From positions 496,001 to 560,000 of the forward strand of contig JAACJK010000005.1 in NCBI GenBank assembly GCA_013368325.1: DNA of 64,000 nucleotides, read 5' to 3'. A program made the position numbers and the translations under genes. Of the stretch, positions 1 through 10,704 are shown one piece after another. How positions within the stretch are numbered: position 1 is the stretch's first letter; each line of letters begins with the position of its first letter. The stretch is from Ephemerocybe angulata. Its lineage: Eukaryota > Basidiomycota > Agaricomycetes > Agaricales > Psathyrellaceae. The notes beneath the pieces were generated by a model that did no database searches, was not told the origin of the DNA, and saw only the letters and a list, made by a program, of their open reading frames with translations.

Positions 1-7
1 AACACAG

Positions 8-1919
8 ATGGATGGGACGTTGAACCTGGATTCAATGGGTCTGTCCAAGGATCTCTCATCTTCTGCTGACCCCTTCTTCACTTCTCCCGCCGGCACCTTG
101 TCTTCTATCGATCCCTTTATGGCATGTTCCGACAATCCAAGCTCCACCTCTTTTTCCACCTCTAGGCATGTCAACAGTTCTTCTACTCACATCGGGCACA
201 CCAATTCGGATTTCCGCATCTTGGCGCGGGGACCTCATAGTGCCGACGGGGTCTTTCCAACGTCCACAGCAGCTCCATCGCTTCTAGCCTCCTCTTCGGT
301 CTTTGCCCCAGCTCAATCGCTTCTAGCCTCCTCTTATCAAACGTCTGACGATAATTGCAGCGCAGGAGCCTCGTTTGAATACCTGACTCGGGACCTGACT
401 CTGGACCTCGGCCCAAAGAGGGATACCCGCGACACAAGCTACCTCAGAGACGAAACCAGTGAGTTTACTTCCGCTCACTCTCCCGACAGCCTCGCTGATA
501 GATCCTGTGCAGATGCTCTTTCGCTCCCTCTGCCGGATCAGGAATGGCGTGTCCAACAGGATCTATGTTTTCATAATCGAGACCCTCGGACTTCCACGTC
601 TTTCAGACCGGTCTCAGCTACCGCATCAGGTGGTCTCCTGAATGCCGCCCTCCCGCATGCTCCCAGGCCAGTAGGGAAGAGTTTACCAATTCAACACAGC
701 CCTCCTGTTTCCAACTCCGATTCGCCGTCTACATTAGCCTCTGCTGCGGGTGCGACTCGCCCCGTGCATCCCCCACCCCCACCCCAGCCGGTCCACACTC
801 TCCAGAGCCTGGGTGGGGGTGGGTTCGAACCCACAGAGTCATCGCCGGTTCCTGGTAAGCCTGTTTTATCAGGTCAACTCATCAACAAGACGCTGACTGA
901 ACGACCCCGTTCTTTTTACCAGCTAAGCCTCAACTCAATCCTGAGGTACCTCACTCTCTGGACCCACCTTCTCGAAGCCCTCTCCGGTCACCTCCACCTC
1001 CGACAACCCCTCCACCTCCGAAAACCCCTCCACCTCCGACAACTCCTCCGCCTCCGACAACCCCTCCGCCTCCGACAACCCCACCAGCTCCTCGCAAAAC
1101 CCCTCGACCCGCCTCTCCTGATCGTGCACCGTCCCCCGGCGTACCACCGATTGATCCAGCCCCCCGGAGATCAGGACGTGGTCCCGTTCCCTCAAAGAAG
1201 AACCAACTCGCCCAACAGATCGGGTCGAATGTCATTCGTCATCGCACAGAGTTGAACACGTCGGAAGACCCGCAAGGCTTTCCCGATTGGTATAACCAGG
1301 CCGTCACAAATCTCAATGATCAAGATCTTGGAGAGAGGTGGGTTGATGTAGTCCTTAAATGGGGAGTTCTGGAACGGGCGCTTGGGTACGGCAAAATTTC
1401 CAAGGTACGCTCTGTCATTGCAATTATGGCTCCCCGATGTTCATGTCGCACCAACAGGGTTCGCTTCCGGTCAAGGGTCGGCCGGAAGAATGGTCTCGAT
1501 GGACCACCAAGGGCCCGCACGGCGCTCGCAACCACAACCACACTCCTTTCATCGACGATCCCGCGGACATTGGGGCGGCTATCACCTCTTGGTGGACGTC
1601 TATCCAACCTTCCTTCCGAAAGACGGACGATGCGACTCTCAAACCGATCGACACTGAGGCAAGTGCAGAGGGAGATGTGTGGGCCCCGATTAGAAAATCA
1701 GGTACGAACGGGTTGCTCTCGCTGATGATGCTCCTCTATTGGTGGGGGCGTGCTGCCAAAGACGGACCCGCACCTTTCAGAGAGGACTCACGAGGGCAAT
1801 GGGCAGACCTCGTTGACGATGTTTCCTCTTGCCTTGGCGTTATGGCTGCCACTGTTCCCGTTCGAGCCCCAAAACGCGGTGGTGACGAGCCTGAGGCGAC
1901 GACTAGGCAGAAGAGGTGA
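8..1919 (+). CDS. Proline/serine-rich protein of unrecognised basidiomycete family
   Basis: Three exons (8-854, 923-1404, 1458-1919) join in phase to 596 codons plus stop; both introns are GT-AG (68 and 53 nt). The frame is open to the window edge, so the true start may lie upstream. Residues 1-280 are Ser/Thr/Pro-rich low complexity. Residues about 300-340 are a Pro-Thr repeat, followed by a basic linker. The last 190 residues form an apparently folded domain rich in Trp and charged residues, with motifs WVDVVLKWGVLE, PEEWSRWTTKGPHGARNH, AAITSWWTSIQP and LMMLLYWWGRAA. I do not recognise a named domain. From memory, similar proteins occur in many copies in agaric genomes, often near transposons, so a mobile-element link is possible but unproven. 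No catalytic motif is visible. Confidence 0.6.
988..1086 (+). repeat. In-frame Pro-Pro-Thr codon repeat
   Basis: About five imperfect 18-bp units built on CCTCCNCCTCCGACAACC lie inside exon 2 of the first gene and encode a PPPPTT-type linker. Read on the other strand they give a glycine/valine-rich frame, which is only a shadow. Confidence 0.8.
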
Positions 1920-2744
1920 GTATTCCAAGTCTTTTTGTCATTGTGCTTTCGGCGGGCTGAAGTTCAAGTCCCTTTCAGGACTAGGAGTTGAGCTCCCGCC
2001 CCAAGTTGGTGCGCAGGGAGGGTACCGGCTACCCCCTCTTTCCCTCTGTCTTCACATTTCCTTGACTGTCCCTATATTCAATCTTGACGCCCCAAACCCA
2101 CTCCTGTATATTTCTGGGTTGCAATTCGTGATGGACTGTTTCTTGTCTGTATATCCCCACTCATCTCCCCAGATTTCCTGAGCCTGCCCTACACCCTTCA
2201 AATCGCCATCTCTGTATATTCTATGGTCGTTCTCGGAGGATGGGTTTAGAATGGGCTCGTTAGACTTTCTTTCATTTGACTTAGTACCCCTCCCCATTCC
2301 TCATCCCTTCATTCTGCACAGACATTTCTTCCCTTGACCTCCCCCCGTATCGTTACCACATCCTGTACATACGACTCTTACACCTCCCCGCTCATTCCCT
2401 CATCTTGTACATATTGACGCTTCTCATCGGACGCTTATCAGTTATCTAGTATACCCATGCATATGTTTCTTTCTTTCAGTGGACACGCCGAAATTTTATT
2501 TCTTTGGGTTCAATGAATGAGGTCGTAGCTGAGTTGAACACACGGCGAGTTAGGGGTCTCGTCCCAGAGGTTCGTCAAAGTAACTCAGCCGTGGTGCACG
2601 GTTAGTGCATGGACAGGGCTTCTCATGTGCTATGTTATTACCTCTGTGGGATCAGCAGTCCTCGGAGTTCCGATACGAAGTAAGGTAGGGGTATATTGTG
2701 GTGCATTGACTAACTCGCGTACCAACTGACATACCAGGTGTACG
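1920..2744. other. Non-coding stretch after the first gene
   Basis: I see no gene here. The sequence is pyrimidine-rich on the + strand between about 1940 and 2480, as expected for 3' flank, and has no ORF with family resemblance. Confidence 0.5.
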
Positions 2745-3235
2745 ACCGGTGCTTCGGCAGTGGTGCTTCGGCAGTGGTGCTTCGGCAGTGCGAGGATGGA
2801 CTTCGTGTTGTTTTTGAGGCTCGGAATATTTGGTGTATGCCTGGTGCTTCGGCAGTGGTGCTTCGGCAGTGCGAGGATGGACTCCGTGTTGTTTTTGAGG
2901 CTCAGAATATTTGGTGTATGCCTGGTGCTTCGGCAGTGGTGCTTCGGTGAATATTTGGTGTATGCCTGGTGCTTCGGCAGTGGTGCTTCGGCAGTGCGAG
3001 GATGGACTCCGTGTTGTTTTTGAGGCTCTGAATATTTGGTGTATGCCTGGTGCTTCGGCAGTGGTGCTTCGGTGGTGTGAGGGCAGACTTGGTTTTCTTT
3101 GGAGGCTCAGCATATCTGGTGTATTACTAGTTAGTCGGTGCAAGGAAGGACTTGGTGTTTTTGGGGGCTCAGGGCTGGTGCATGCCTGGTGCTTCTGCAG
3201 TGGTGCTTCAGTGGTGCAAGGAGGGACTTGATGGT
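2745..3235. repeat. Minisatellite array, 81-bp unit with internal 14-bp repeat
   Basis: Near-identical units start at about 2792, 2873 and 2998. The first two are spaced 81 bp; the third follows a 44-bp partial unit. Each unit holds two copies of GGTGCTTCGGCAGT and a block containing GAGGATGGACT. Units decay toward 3100-3235. Because 81 is a multiple of three, long frames stay open on both strands. The translated products are only repeats, so I do not call a gene. Confidence 0.85.
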
Positions 3236-3461
3236 TTTTCTGAGTCTCGTCATATCTGATGTATGGCATATGCCCGTTGATTTCGGTGCAACAGGCATTG
3301 ACTTGGTGATTTTTCATTTCATTCGTGAGGCGCCTGTATCGTCAATAGAATGAATCCGCAGTTTTAGGTCTCGGGGAGCACGAAAATATACTTTTTCTCG
3401 AAGCGATTCAGTGGGGTATCCAGTATCAGCGCGCCGAGAGTGGGTGAATGAAAAGATAAAC

Positions 3462-3540
3462 AAAAAAGGGTACCCTCAAGGTTCGAACCCTGAGGCTCGC
3501 GCTGGGTCAGACGCACACAATCCGCTACGCCACCAGACCT
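3462..3540 (-). ncRNA. tRNA-like element (tRNA pseudogene or SINE head)
   Basis: Read on the minus strand, an A-box-like TGGCGTAGCGGA and a B box GGTTCGAACCT lie 44 nt apart, the spacing of a real tRNA. A run of six T follows at once, as in a pol III terminator. The acceptor ends pair only in their first three positions, the D and T stems are poor, and no convincing anticodon stem forms. A decayed tRNA or the head of a tRNA-derived SINE fits better than a working tRNA. Confidence 0.45.
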
Positions 3541-3769
3541 TTCCATACCTTCCATAATTACAAATTGTAAGGCCGTTCTCAACCCACAATATTATGTAAA
3601 CAATTGTGAACCCCGCTGCACACGTAACGCCCGACTAATGGCACGCCCTAGAGAAATCAGAATGTTAACGGATGCTCAGGTATGTATGGTGTTGCGACCC
3701 TTGCCGTGTCTGTGGCTTTTCAGAGGAGTATGCGTATCAAATAAACGAGGGCAGGCGTGGTGCGCAGCA

Positions 3770-3935
3770 TGCCCCGGCGGCGAGCACGACCTCATTTGGA
3801 CGTGGTGCTTCGCGTGGTGCATCATGGCCCGGCGGCGAGCACGACCTCATTTGGACGTGGTGCTTCGCGTGGTGCATCATGGCCCGGCGGCGAGCACGGC
3901 GGCGAATCGGGTCTGGTGCTTCGGCGTGGTGCATG
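3770..3935. repeat. Second tandem array, 55-bp unit
   Basis: The element CGAGCACG recurs at 3781, 3836 and 3891, exactly 55 bp apart; the first two units are almost identical and the third diverges after about 10 bp. The unit contains GTGGTGCTTCGCGTGGTGCA, close to the core of the array at 2745-3235, so the two arrays are probably related. Confidence 0.8.
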
Positions 3936-4972
3936 ATGCCCAGCCAGCATATCTTATCTACATGGGCGGGCGTACTATCTCATCCCGATGAGGCGGGCAA
4001 TGTTACTCAGCGTCACAGATCCAGTGCGGTGTTTTATATCGATCTCAGATCGAGGATCTCGATTAGCGCCTTTTTTCCTGCCTCTTCCCTGTCAAAAAGC
4101 TATCTCCTTACAGGGTCATCCGCAAAGAAGGAAGGAAGCCAGAGAAAGGGCGGGATGGCGGGTTTGTGGCTGTAAAATCGCGCCCACAGCCTGGTGTATG
4201 CCGAGTAAATAGAATACACCATCAATGATACCTGCATACACCTCTTCCTTACACCACGGCCCCCTACCAAAGGCGTGGACAATTGCCGCGAAAAGTGCAC
4301 CACACATCTCTAGACAATTGTAGGGATTGGTGCACCACTTTGACACCATCGGCTGTTGGGAGATCAGAGGTCGAAGTGGAGGTGGATGCCATTCTTCAGT
4401 ATTTGGTGGGTAACAGGGGAGGAGAGACGCTGAGTCGTGAAATATAATGTTCAATCCCATTGCTTAGGGGAGTTTATATAAGTTTTGTGAGTGGACCAAA
4501 GCGCAGGGCTTTGATTATGCTTTGGTGCCCCTCATTGTCTCGAAGCTCGGCATTCATTCTTGCTCGGCCATCATTTTTCGTACTCATTGACAATGCACTT
4601 CATGCCGATGCGAATTCGAAGTCACGGTATCGGATTCCGCTCCAGACATTTCTCCCAACACCAATCTCAACCAAAGCTCAAAACATCTACGAATTCACTA
4701 TCCCTGTGGTGCCGCTGGACAGTCATCTCCCAAGAAGCTCTGTAGATTTGATGCCGAATATGATGGCGTTCGTTGTGCTTTGTGTCCGAGTTGTGCGCCT
4801 GATTCCAGATACAATGCACACACGGTCATTCAAGTACCTGTGCTTGCATATGGAGCTTGAAGATACAAAGCACTGCCGTGTGCTCAGTTGACTTGCCCTC
4901 ACATATTGGCCGCTCATACGACCGTCCGACTCTCCTTCCTTCTCCTCCTCATCGATCACCCTGACTTCGAAC
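3936..4972. other. Intergenic, no supported gene
   Basis: Only short open frames without family resemblance are present between 3936 and 4972. This is probably the promoter region of the gene starting at 4973. Confidence 0.4.
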
Positions 4973-5779
4973 ATGCATCGCCCTCGTATCCTTCAGGCGG
5001 GAAATAGAAGTAAGCCATACTTGGAGACCGTGCAGGAGGAACTTCCTGGCTTCGACACACCTCCTTCATCATGGACAGACGAAAAAGTGGGTCTGAGATG
5101 TACGGGCACCGCTGCATACTATCCACCCCCGGAGACGGCTATGGAGAGCAACGTAGCTCAGCACCAGCAGCCTGAGCGATCGCTGGACTCAGCTCCAAGA
5201 ACCTGTTCTTCTCGTCGACGGCGTCGGATCGAACATTGGCTCGACACCGTCAGTATCGCTTTCGTCTCCGAATTTTCAGAACACCCAGAACACACCCCTG
5301 AGAGAAGATATGGCGAGGATATGTCAAGTTGGGCTCAGACCTTCCCTACCAATTCGCACTCCCCGGAACCCTTCAGCCCCTACTTGGTCCCTATCGTCGC
5401 CCGCTCACCGTCCGCACATTTCTCAAGAGGCAGCTTCAGTTACCTGCAAAGATACACTCCAGATCTCACCCGAGAGAAGGCCCAAGCACCGCAAACGGCG
5501 CTGACTGTCGCGGAGATAGATAACCACGTGCAAGAAGTTACTGTGCGCCTGATCCGGGCGCTAAAGCCAGCGTCGGAGAGAAAGGCTGCTTTACATCTCG
5601 CGATACTCGGACTTACGGGAATAAACAACCCCCCAAGTACCAGATTACAAGCCAAGGAGAAGGAAGCGACACAGAGCTGGTGTCCGGACAGGGAGCCTGG
5701 GGCTGTCGGAGGAGATGATTGGGTTGTGCACGCGCCTATTCCTTTGAGGGTTTCTGACGCCGAGTACTGTAGGTTATAG
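4973..5779 (+). CDS. Hypothetical protein, single exon
   Basis: One uninterrupted frame of 268 codons starts at the first ATG. The protein has a polar, Pro/Ser-rich N-terminus, a basic patch SSRRRRRIEHWL near residue 80 and a short helical stretch near residues 185-225 (TVAEIDNHVQEVTVRLIRAL). I see no signal peptide, membrane segment or catalytic motif and recognise no family. Coding status rests on length and the absence of a better frame. It could be lineage-restricted, or possibly a 3' exon with missing upstream parts. Confidence 0.5.
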   Translation: MHRPRILQAGNRSKPYLETVQEELPGFDTPPSSWTDEKVGLRCTGTAAYYPPPETAMESNVAQHQQPERSLDSAPRTCSSRRRRRIEHWLDTVSIAFVSEFSEHPEHTPERRYGEDMSSWAQTFPTNSHSPEPFSPYLVPIVARSPSAHFSRGSFSYLQRYTPDLTREKAQAPQTALTVAEIDNHVQEVTVRLIRALKPASERKAALHLAILGLTGINNPPSTRLQAKEKEATQSWCPDREPGAVGGDDWVVHAPIPLRVSDAEYCRL

Positions 5780-6255
5780 GGTAAAATGGCGGTATTGAAA
5801 AGAGCACCTTTCTGGATATACCTTTATTCTTGATTATGTATAGTCTGTTTCTTTCGCGGGCGCTTACTACCATTAATTGTCCATGTTAGGCTTAAAGGGC
5901 ATCGGAGTTCGTAAGAGGCGCCCGTCCGAGAGCGTCCGAGCCGGAAGTTCACGCTCACTGCTGTACTCCTGCCACCTTTTCTTTTTGGTCCGTCGTCTGC
6001 TATGGGTATAATCTCATCCTCGTGCGGGCATCGTGAATTCAACACACTCTGTGGCAAGCATCGTTCAAGGATCGAATGTGCTAAGCGTTGAACAAACTAC
6101 TTCTTTGCTTTGGCCCGAAACAAAGCAAACATGCGGGGTGGCTTTGCGCACTCGCCACTTCCGCGGTTGCACAAAGATATGATCTACGGTCTACCCTCAT
6201 TGACAAAGCCTATGGACAATGCAATGCATAGGCTTTGACATGAGCCCCGACGAGG
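5780..6255. other. Intergenic region upstream of the AA9 gene
   Basis: No supported gene. This stretch holds the 3' flank of the preceding gene and the promoter of the AA9 gene. Confidence 0.45.
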
Positions 6256-6263
6256 TATATATA
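6256..6263 (+). promoter_or_regulatory. TATA box of the AA9 gene
   Basis: TATATATA lies about 96 bp upstream of the AA9 start codon, followed by a CT-rich leader. This is a usual arrangement for strongly induced secreted enzymes. Confidence 0.55.
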
Positions 6264-6358
6264 CTCCCTCTCCACCCCTAGGTCGAATCAGCAATCTGTC
6301 TTCAGTCCACTTCCTCAATCAAGCCCCAAAACCCCAAACCCTACGTTCTCAACCAGTT

Positions 6359-7342
6359 ATGTTCTTCTCAGTGCCCCTCCTTGGCGTTCCCCTGCTTCTC
6401 TCGGCCTACGTCCAGGCCCACGGCTTCGTCTCCCAAATCACTGTCAACGGGAAGACGTTCGCTGGTGCCATCCCGAGCAGCCAGCAGAGCAACGGAGATT
6501 CTATCATCCGGCAGATCCAAGACCCCAGCCCCGTCAAGGGTGCCAACAACTTGGCCATGAACTGCGGGCCTGGCGCCTTTGTCGCTGGTCAATCTGCAAC
6601 TGTAAATGCCGGGGACGAGCTCTCGTTTGACTGGAAGGGCGGCGATCTGAGCCTTGTAAGTGCTTCTCAACGATGTGTGAACGAGTTTACCAACTAAACT
6701 TTCCTTCGTACCAGTGGCCCCATAATACCGGCCCTATGCTCAACTACTTGGCGAACTGTGGCAACGTGTCGTGTAGCGAGTTCGACTCCCGACAGGCCAA
6801 GTGGTTCAAGATCAGCCAACAGGGCAAGAAGCCCGACGCTAACGAGTGGTTCCAGGCAGACATCAGTACGTCGTGCCCCCGCCCCATTCATTCGTCCAAA
6901 CTAACCTTGTCATTCTATAGTGAAAGGAGGCCAAGCCACGACGAAGATCCCCTCCAACATTGCACCGGGCAACTACCTCATCCGCCACGAGATCATCGGC
7001 CTCCATATCGCCACGACCGAAGGCGGCGCCGAGTTCTACCCCTCCTGCGCGCACCTCAAGATCGAAGGGTCCGGCACTGGCGTTCCTTCTGAGAAAGACC
7101 TCGTCTCATTCCCTGGTGGATATGGCGATAAGGACGCCGGTATCCTTGTGCCCGACGTCTTCAACGATAATCTCAATTATCAGTTCCCTGGCCCGGCTGT
7201 TGCAAACCTCGTCGAGGCTGCGACTGAGGGCTCTGGCTCTGGCACAGGCTCTGGCTCTAGCTGCAATGGGTTCTCGCCTGAGCCGAGCGCGACGCAGGTT
7301 CGGGCACGCCATCAGAAGAGGCGGCTCTCCCCAGTTCACTGA
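6359..7342 (+). CDS. AA9 lytic polysaccharide monooxygenase (secreted, copper-dependent)
   Basis: Family AA9 enzymes cleave cellulose and related glucans oxidatively outside the cell, using a copper ion held by a histidine brace. Three exons (6359-6655, 6715-6865, 6921-7342) give 289 residues. A 20-residue signal peptide ends at Ala-Gln-Ala-like sequence before HGFVSQITVNG, so the mature protein starts with the required copper-binding His. The second brace histidine lies in WPHNTGPM (about residue 102), and the axial tyrosine in EFYPSCAHLKI (Tyr189). The motif IAPGNYLIRHEIIGLH is diagnostic. A Gly/Ser linker follows the catalytic domain, but the tail carries no CBM1 cellulose-binding module. 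Substrate and regioselectivity cannot be read from this sequence. Introns are 59 and 55 nt. A TATA box lies upstream. Confidence 0.95.
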
Positions 7343-8137
7343 GTGGGCGAGCTTCCTCTGTAGATTCTCTTTTCTGTTTTATTGTACATCCTTTGATTCA
7401 GCTGGACTGTTCGTAATGCTATTCATTCTGACTACGAGAAGAGAAATAACGATTGGGGGAACCGGATAACTACCATGACTCGGAGGCTGGTCCTGGCTGG
7501 TGACTGGTCTAAGAAAGTTCTTGTTGAGTAATGAGCTGCGCGAATCTCCTCAGGCGGAATACGGGAGACTAGTCTACTTATTCCTTGTCTGAACACAGTG
7601 CTGGGCGGAATCGTACAGTCAGACTACGGGAGACGAAGTAAGTACCTTGAAAGATGGGTAAATGATTGGGGCCGGTGACGGGATGCCTCGATCACCGGTC
7701 ACCGGTGATGGCAGACTGACAGTGTGCACTGCACCTTGCGCGTTAAGCGCCCATGACAAAACCGCTCCAACAGGTCAAGCTCCACGGTGCCGACGAAGAA
7801 GTCCCTAGGTACCTGAGATATGTGGTAAGCCCCAGCCTTTAAGACTCCTCTAGACGTATTCATTGACGAGCTCCAGATGTTCAAGACCTCCAGGTCGCTG
7901 GTTGCAATAGCCCGGGCGCACCCGCTCGATTCCTTCCAAGTCCAAACCCAAGCGTATCGAGCAGCCCATGACGTCCTTCAGGAAGGCTGTATAACTGCTC
8001 ATCGCACCCGAAAAATGATTGAATGACCCCAGAGCTAGGCAGTCGGCCAGATCGTCTGACGTCACAAGTGGGCCGAATTATGACCATCTGCCCCACAGTA
8101 CCCCTAGCGTCATGCATTTCGTTGGAGCCTCATACCT
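7343..8137. other. Intergenic region with a perfect inverted repeat
   Basis: No supported gene. A 19-nt palindrome-like site at 7691-7709 (9-bp arms, one central base, arms containing ACCGGT) stands out. The region includes the promoter of the next gene. Confidence 0.45.
7691..7709. promoter_or_regulatory. Perfect 9-bp inverted repeat
   Basis: ATCACCGGT and its exact reverse complement are separated by one base. It could bind a dimeric regulator or form a small hairpin. It lies about 500 bp upstream of the LEA-like gene and 350 bp downstream of the AA9 gene; role unknown. Confidence 0.35.
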
Positions 8138-8144
8138 TATAAAG
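8138..8144 (+). promoter_or_regulatory. TATA box of the LEA-like gene
   Basis: TATAAAG lies 60 bp upstream of the start codon at 8204, close to the usual distance for a short fungal 5' leader. Confidence 0.5.
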
Positions 8145-8203
8145 GGACCATCTTCCTCGTAGCGAATTTCCAATCATCTCATCCACGAAACCAACGAACA
8201 ACA

Positions 8204-10434
8204 ATGGCATCTCTTTCTACCATCCCCCAACAACACGACCAGAAGAAGTCGTCTCCTCTTAACGCCATGGCGAACCCCCTTTCAAACCCCCTTTCCAACA
8301 ACCCAGCTCTCTCCATGGAATCATCAGCCAACGCGACAGCCCAGCCAGCGACCCGGCCTTTCGGGGCAGTCCCGGTACAGCCCATTCCCTCCACCTCTAA
8401 CGCCCCCCTCCTCCGCACACCCCTCGCCTCGGAATCAGCAGACCAATGGGCCTCAAATACCCTTTCAGCCGTCTCCCAGCCCGAGACCGCTCACCCAGTA
8501 TCCGACTCTACAACCGCCATTCCTGCCGACGCCCTCACTTCCCACTCAACAGCCTCCACCCCTGGCCCCAGTGTCCCCGGCGCTTACCCGGGCCTCTCCA
8601 ACTACATCCCCTCCGCAGAGACAGTCCAAATCGACGCTGAGAAGGTGAAGGACGCCGCGGTCATGGCTGCAGGCACGGCCGGCTACGCGCTCGGGACTGC
8701 AGGGCAGTACGTAGCTGCCGCGGGTGCCGCCGTCTACCCCTACGTCAACGCGGCCGGGCAGACGATCTACAACGCTGCTCAGGCTGCAGCGGGAGCTGCA
8801 CAGCCGTACGTGAGTGCTGCCGGAGAGACCACAGCGCACGGTGCGAACGTTGCAAGTGAGAAGGCGTTCGAGGCTGGACAGGCCGCGGCGGAGACGACAA
8901 GGAGCGGCGCGAACGTCGCGGCGGAGAAGGCTGCCGCAGCCCCCGGAGCTGCCTCTCAAGGTGTTGCGAGCGGTGCGCAGAACGCCGGACAGACTGCAGC
9001 TGCAGCTACCGGGAAGGTGTACGACGGTGTTGAGACTGTGGGCGATAATGTCGCTCACTATCTCCCCGAGACCCTCGCCAAGGCCATTCGTGAGTCGCAG
9101 TTCGTTTCCTTCGACTGACATATTTGCTTACCTCGTCGTGACGCAGCGCACCACACGGAACTCGTGCCTACCGCTGGCACCGGCGTCACTGCCAAAGACA
9201 CCTCAAGCCCCCACACCACCGCCGTCACCGACCCCACAGGCAACATGAACAACGGTTTGGAGGGCGCGCAAGGCGCCGGACTCGCCAAGCTTCCCGAAGA
9301 ACGGAAGCAGGAGGCGCTCCCGTCGCACGATAGCGAACACTCTAAGCTGAGTGCCGTCGGAGTCGGTGCGCTGCCCGGGAGCCAGAGCGAGGAAGGTGTC
9401 GCCAGGCTACCTGCAGAGAAAGATCTCAAGCACAGTATGTCGAGTCTTGTTCCACATCCCGTTGAATGGCGTACTGATTCGTTTCCAGCTTCCGGATTCA
9501 ACCCCACCGCCCCTATCCCCGCAACGCAGGCCTTCAACGCGTCGTACCTCAACCCGAACATCACCATGGCCCCCGAGCAGCCCAAAGCCTCGACGCACAC
9601 CCCTGTGAGCTCCACGACGCGCAGCGGTGCGGACGAGGACGCGAGCATGAAGACCCTCCCCGGAAGCATCCTCACCGGCGTCGGCTCCACCCCAAACACC
9701 GTAGGATCGGCTGTATCGCACCAGGAACCCCACTACGAGGCGTCGAACGCCGTGAAGGACCAGTACCGCGGAACGATGGAGAACAAGGTGCGTTTTCTGC
9801 CTCAAAATTCTTGTTCACGACGCTAATGGGGTTCGTTAGCCATTGCACGAAGAGCTCCGTGGAAAGGAAGACCCGCACCTCGAGACCCTGCGTGAGCACG
9901 ACTCTGCAGCGGGCAAGGGCCATAAAACCTCGCCCAAGGATACGATCATCGAGAGTGTCAAGGACAAGGAGACCAAGTTCCACTCTGGTATCGAGAATGG
10001 CCTCGGGAACGGCGCCAACAAGGTGTGTTTTAGTGACTCCAGTGAGATGACATACGCTGACGACCCGTCTTTAGCCCTTGAACGAAGAAGGCCGGAACTA
10101 CACCTCCAAAACAACGGCAGGTCCCCCCGTTCCCGAGAAGAACGCAGAGCACCATGTCTCCCCGGTCGGCTCTGGCACCCGTGGCGACTCCACCACAGCG
10201 ACCAGTGGGCACGAGTCCACGTCTCGGACCGCACCCACAACCACTGCTACCCATTCCACTTCCCCAAACACTTCGGCGCAAGGACGCACCGGGAGCGCAG
10301 GCAGTGCGGCTAGTGGACACAAGAAGGCCGGGTTCATGAGCAAGGTGAAAGGCGAGATGAAGGTCGTTGCTGGGAAGATGAGCGGGAATGAGCAGAAGGT
10401 CGAGGAGGGGAAGCGTATCATGGGGAAGAACTAA
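8204..10434 (+). CDS. Ala-rich LEA-like hydrophilic protein, five exons
   Basis: Exons 8204-9089, 9147-9434, 9489-9787, 9840-10022 and 10075-10434 join in phase to 671 residues; all four introns are GT-AG of 50-57 nt. There is no signal peptide or membrane segment. Residues about 145-290 are an Ala/Gly-rich region with repeated amphipathic-helix units (AAGAAVYPYVNAAGQ, GANVASEKAFEAGQAAAETT) resembling late-embryogenesis-abundant and perilipin-like stress proteins. The rest is polar and probably disordered. Exons 4 and 5 begin with related motifs (PLHEELRGKEDPH, PLNEEGRNY). The C-terminus is basic and helical (GFMSKVKGEMKVVAGKMSGN). I infer a cytoplasmic protective or membrane/lipid-coating role. 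No family can be named. Confidence 0.75.
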
Positions 10435-10704
10435 TTGCTTGTCGCCTTCTAATGCCAATACCACCTCTGTATGATATCTTGACTGTACTTGTATAATCGG
10501 TCTATTTGGATTTGCATCTCTTCGATATTTTCTTCGACCAATTCGCGAATCGTAGCAACCGGATGCTCAGAAAACGCGTGCTTGACTTCAGGTATAGGCC
10601 ATTGGCAGGGGATATAGCTCTTATTCACATAATCTGAATGACGATCAAAATACATTACATTGGGAGAGTCAAGAACATTAAAGGTTGGCGAGATATCACA
10701 AGCC

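Noticed and set aside
805..840. Perfect B-box-like GGTTCGAACCC in exon 1 of the first gene
   Set aside because: No A box at the right distance and the site lies inside an open, in-phase coding exon.
2745..3235. Possible CRISPR-like array
   Set aside because: Repeats are contiguous, without unique spacers, and the genome is fungal.
2652..3317. 221-codon minus-strand frame rich in His/Pro/Thr/Lys
   Set aside because: It is the translation of the 81-bp minisatellite, whose period is a multiple of three; no splice or start support.
8546..9121. 191-codon minus-strand frame opposite the LEA-like gene
   Set aside because: Shadow of GC-rich Ala codons on the other strand; the + strand frame has a TATA box, start and in-phase introns.
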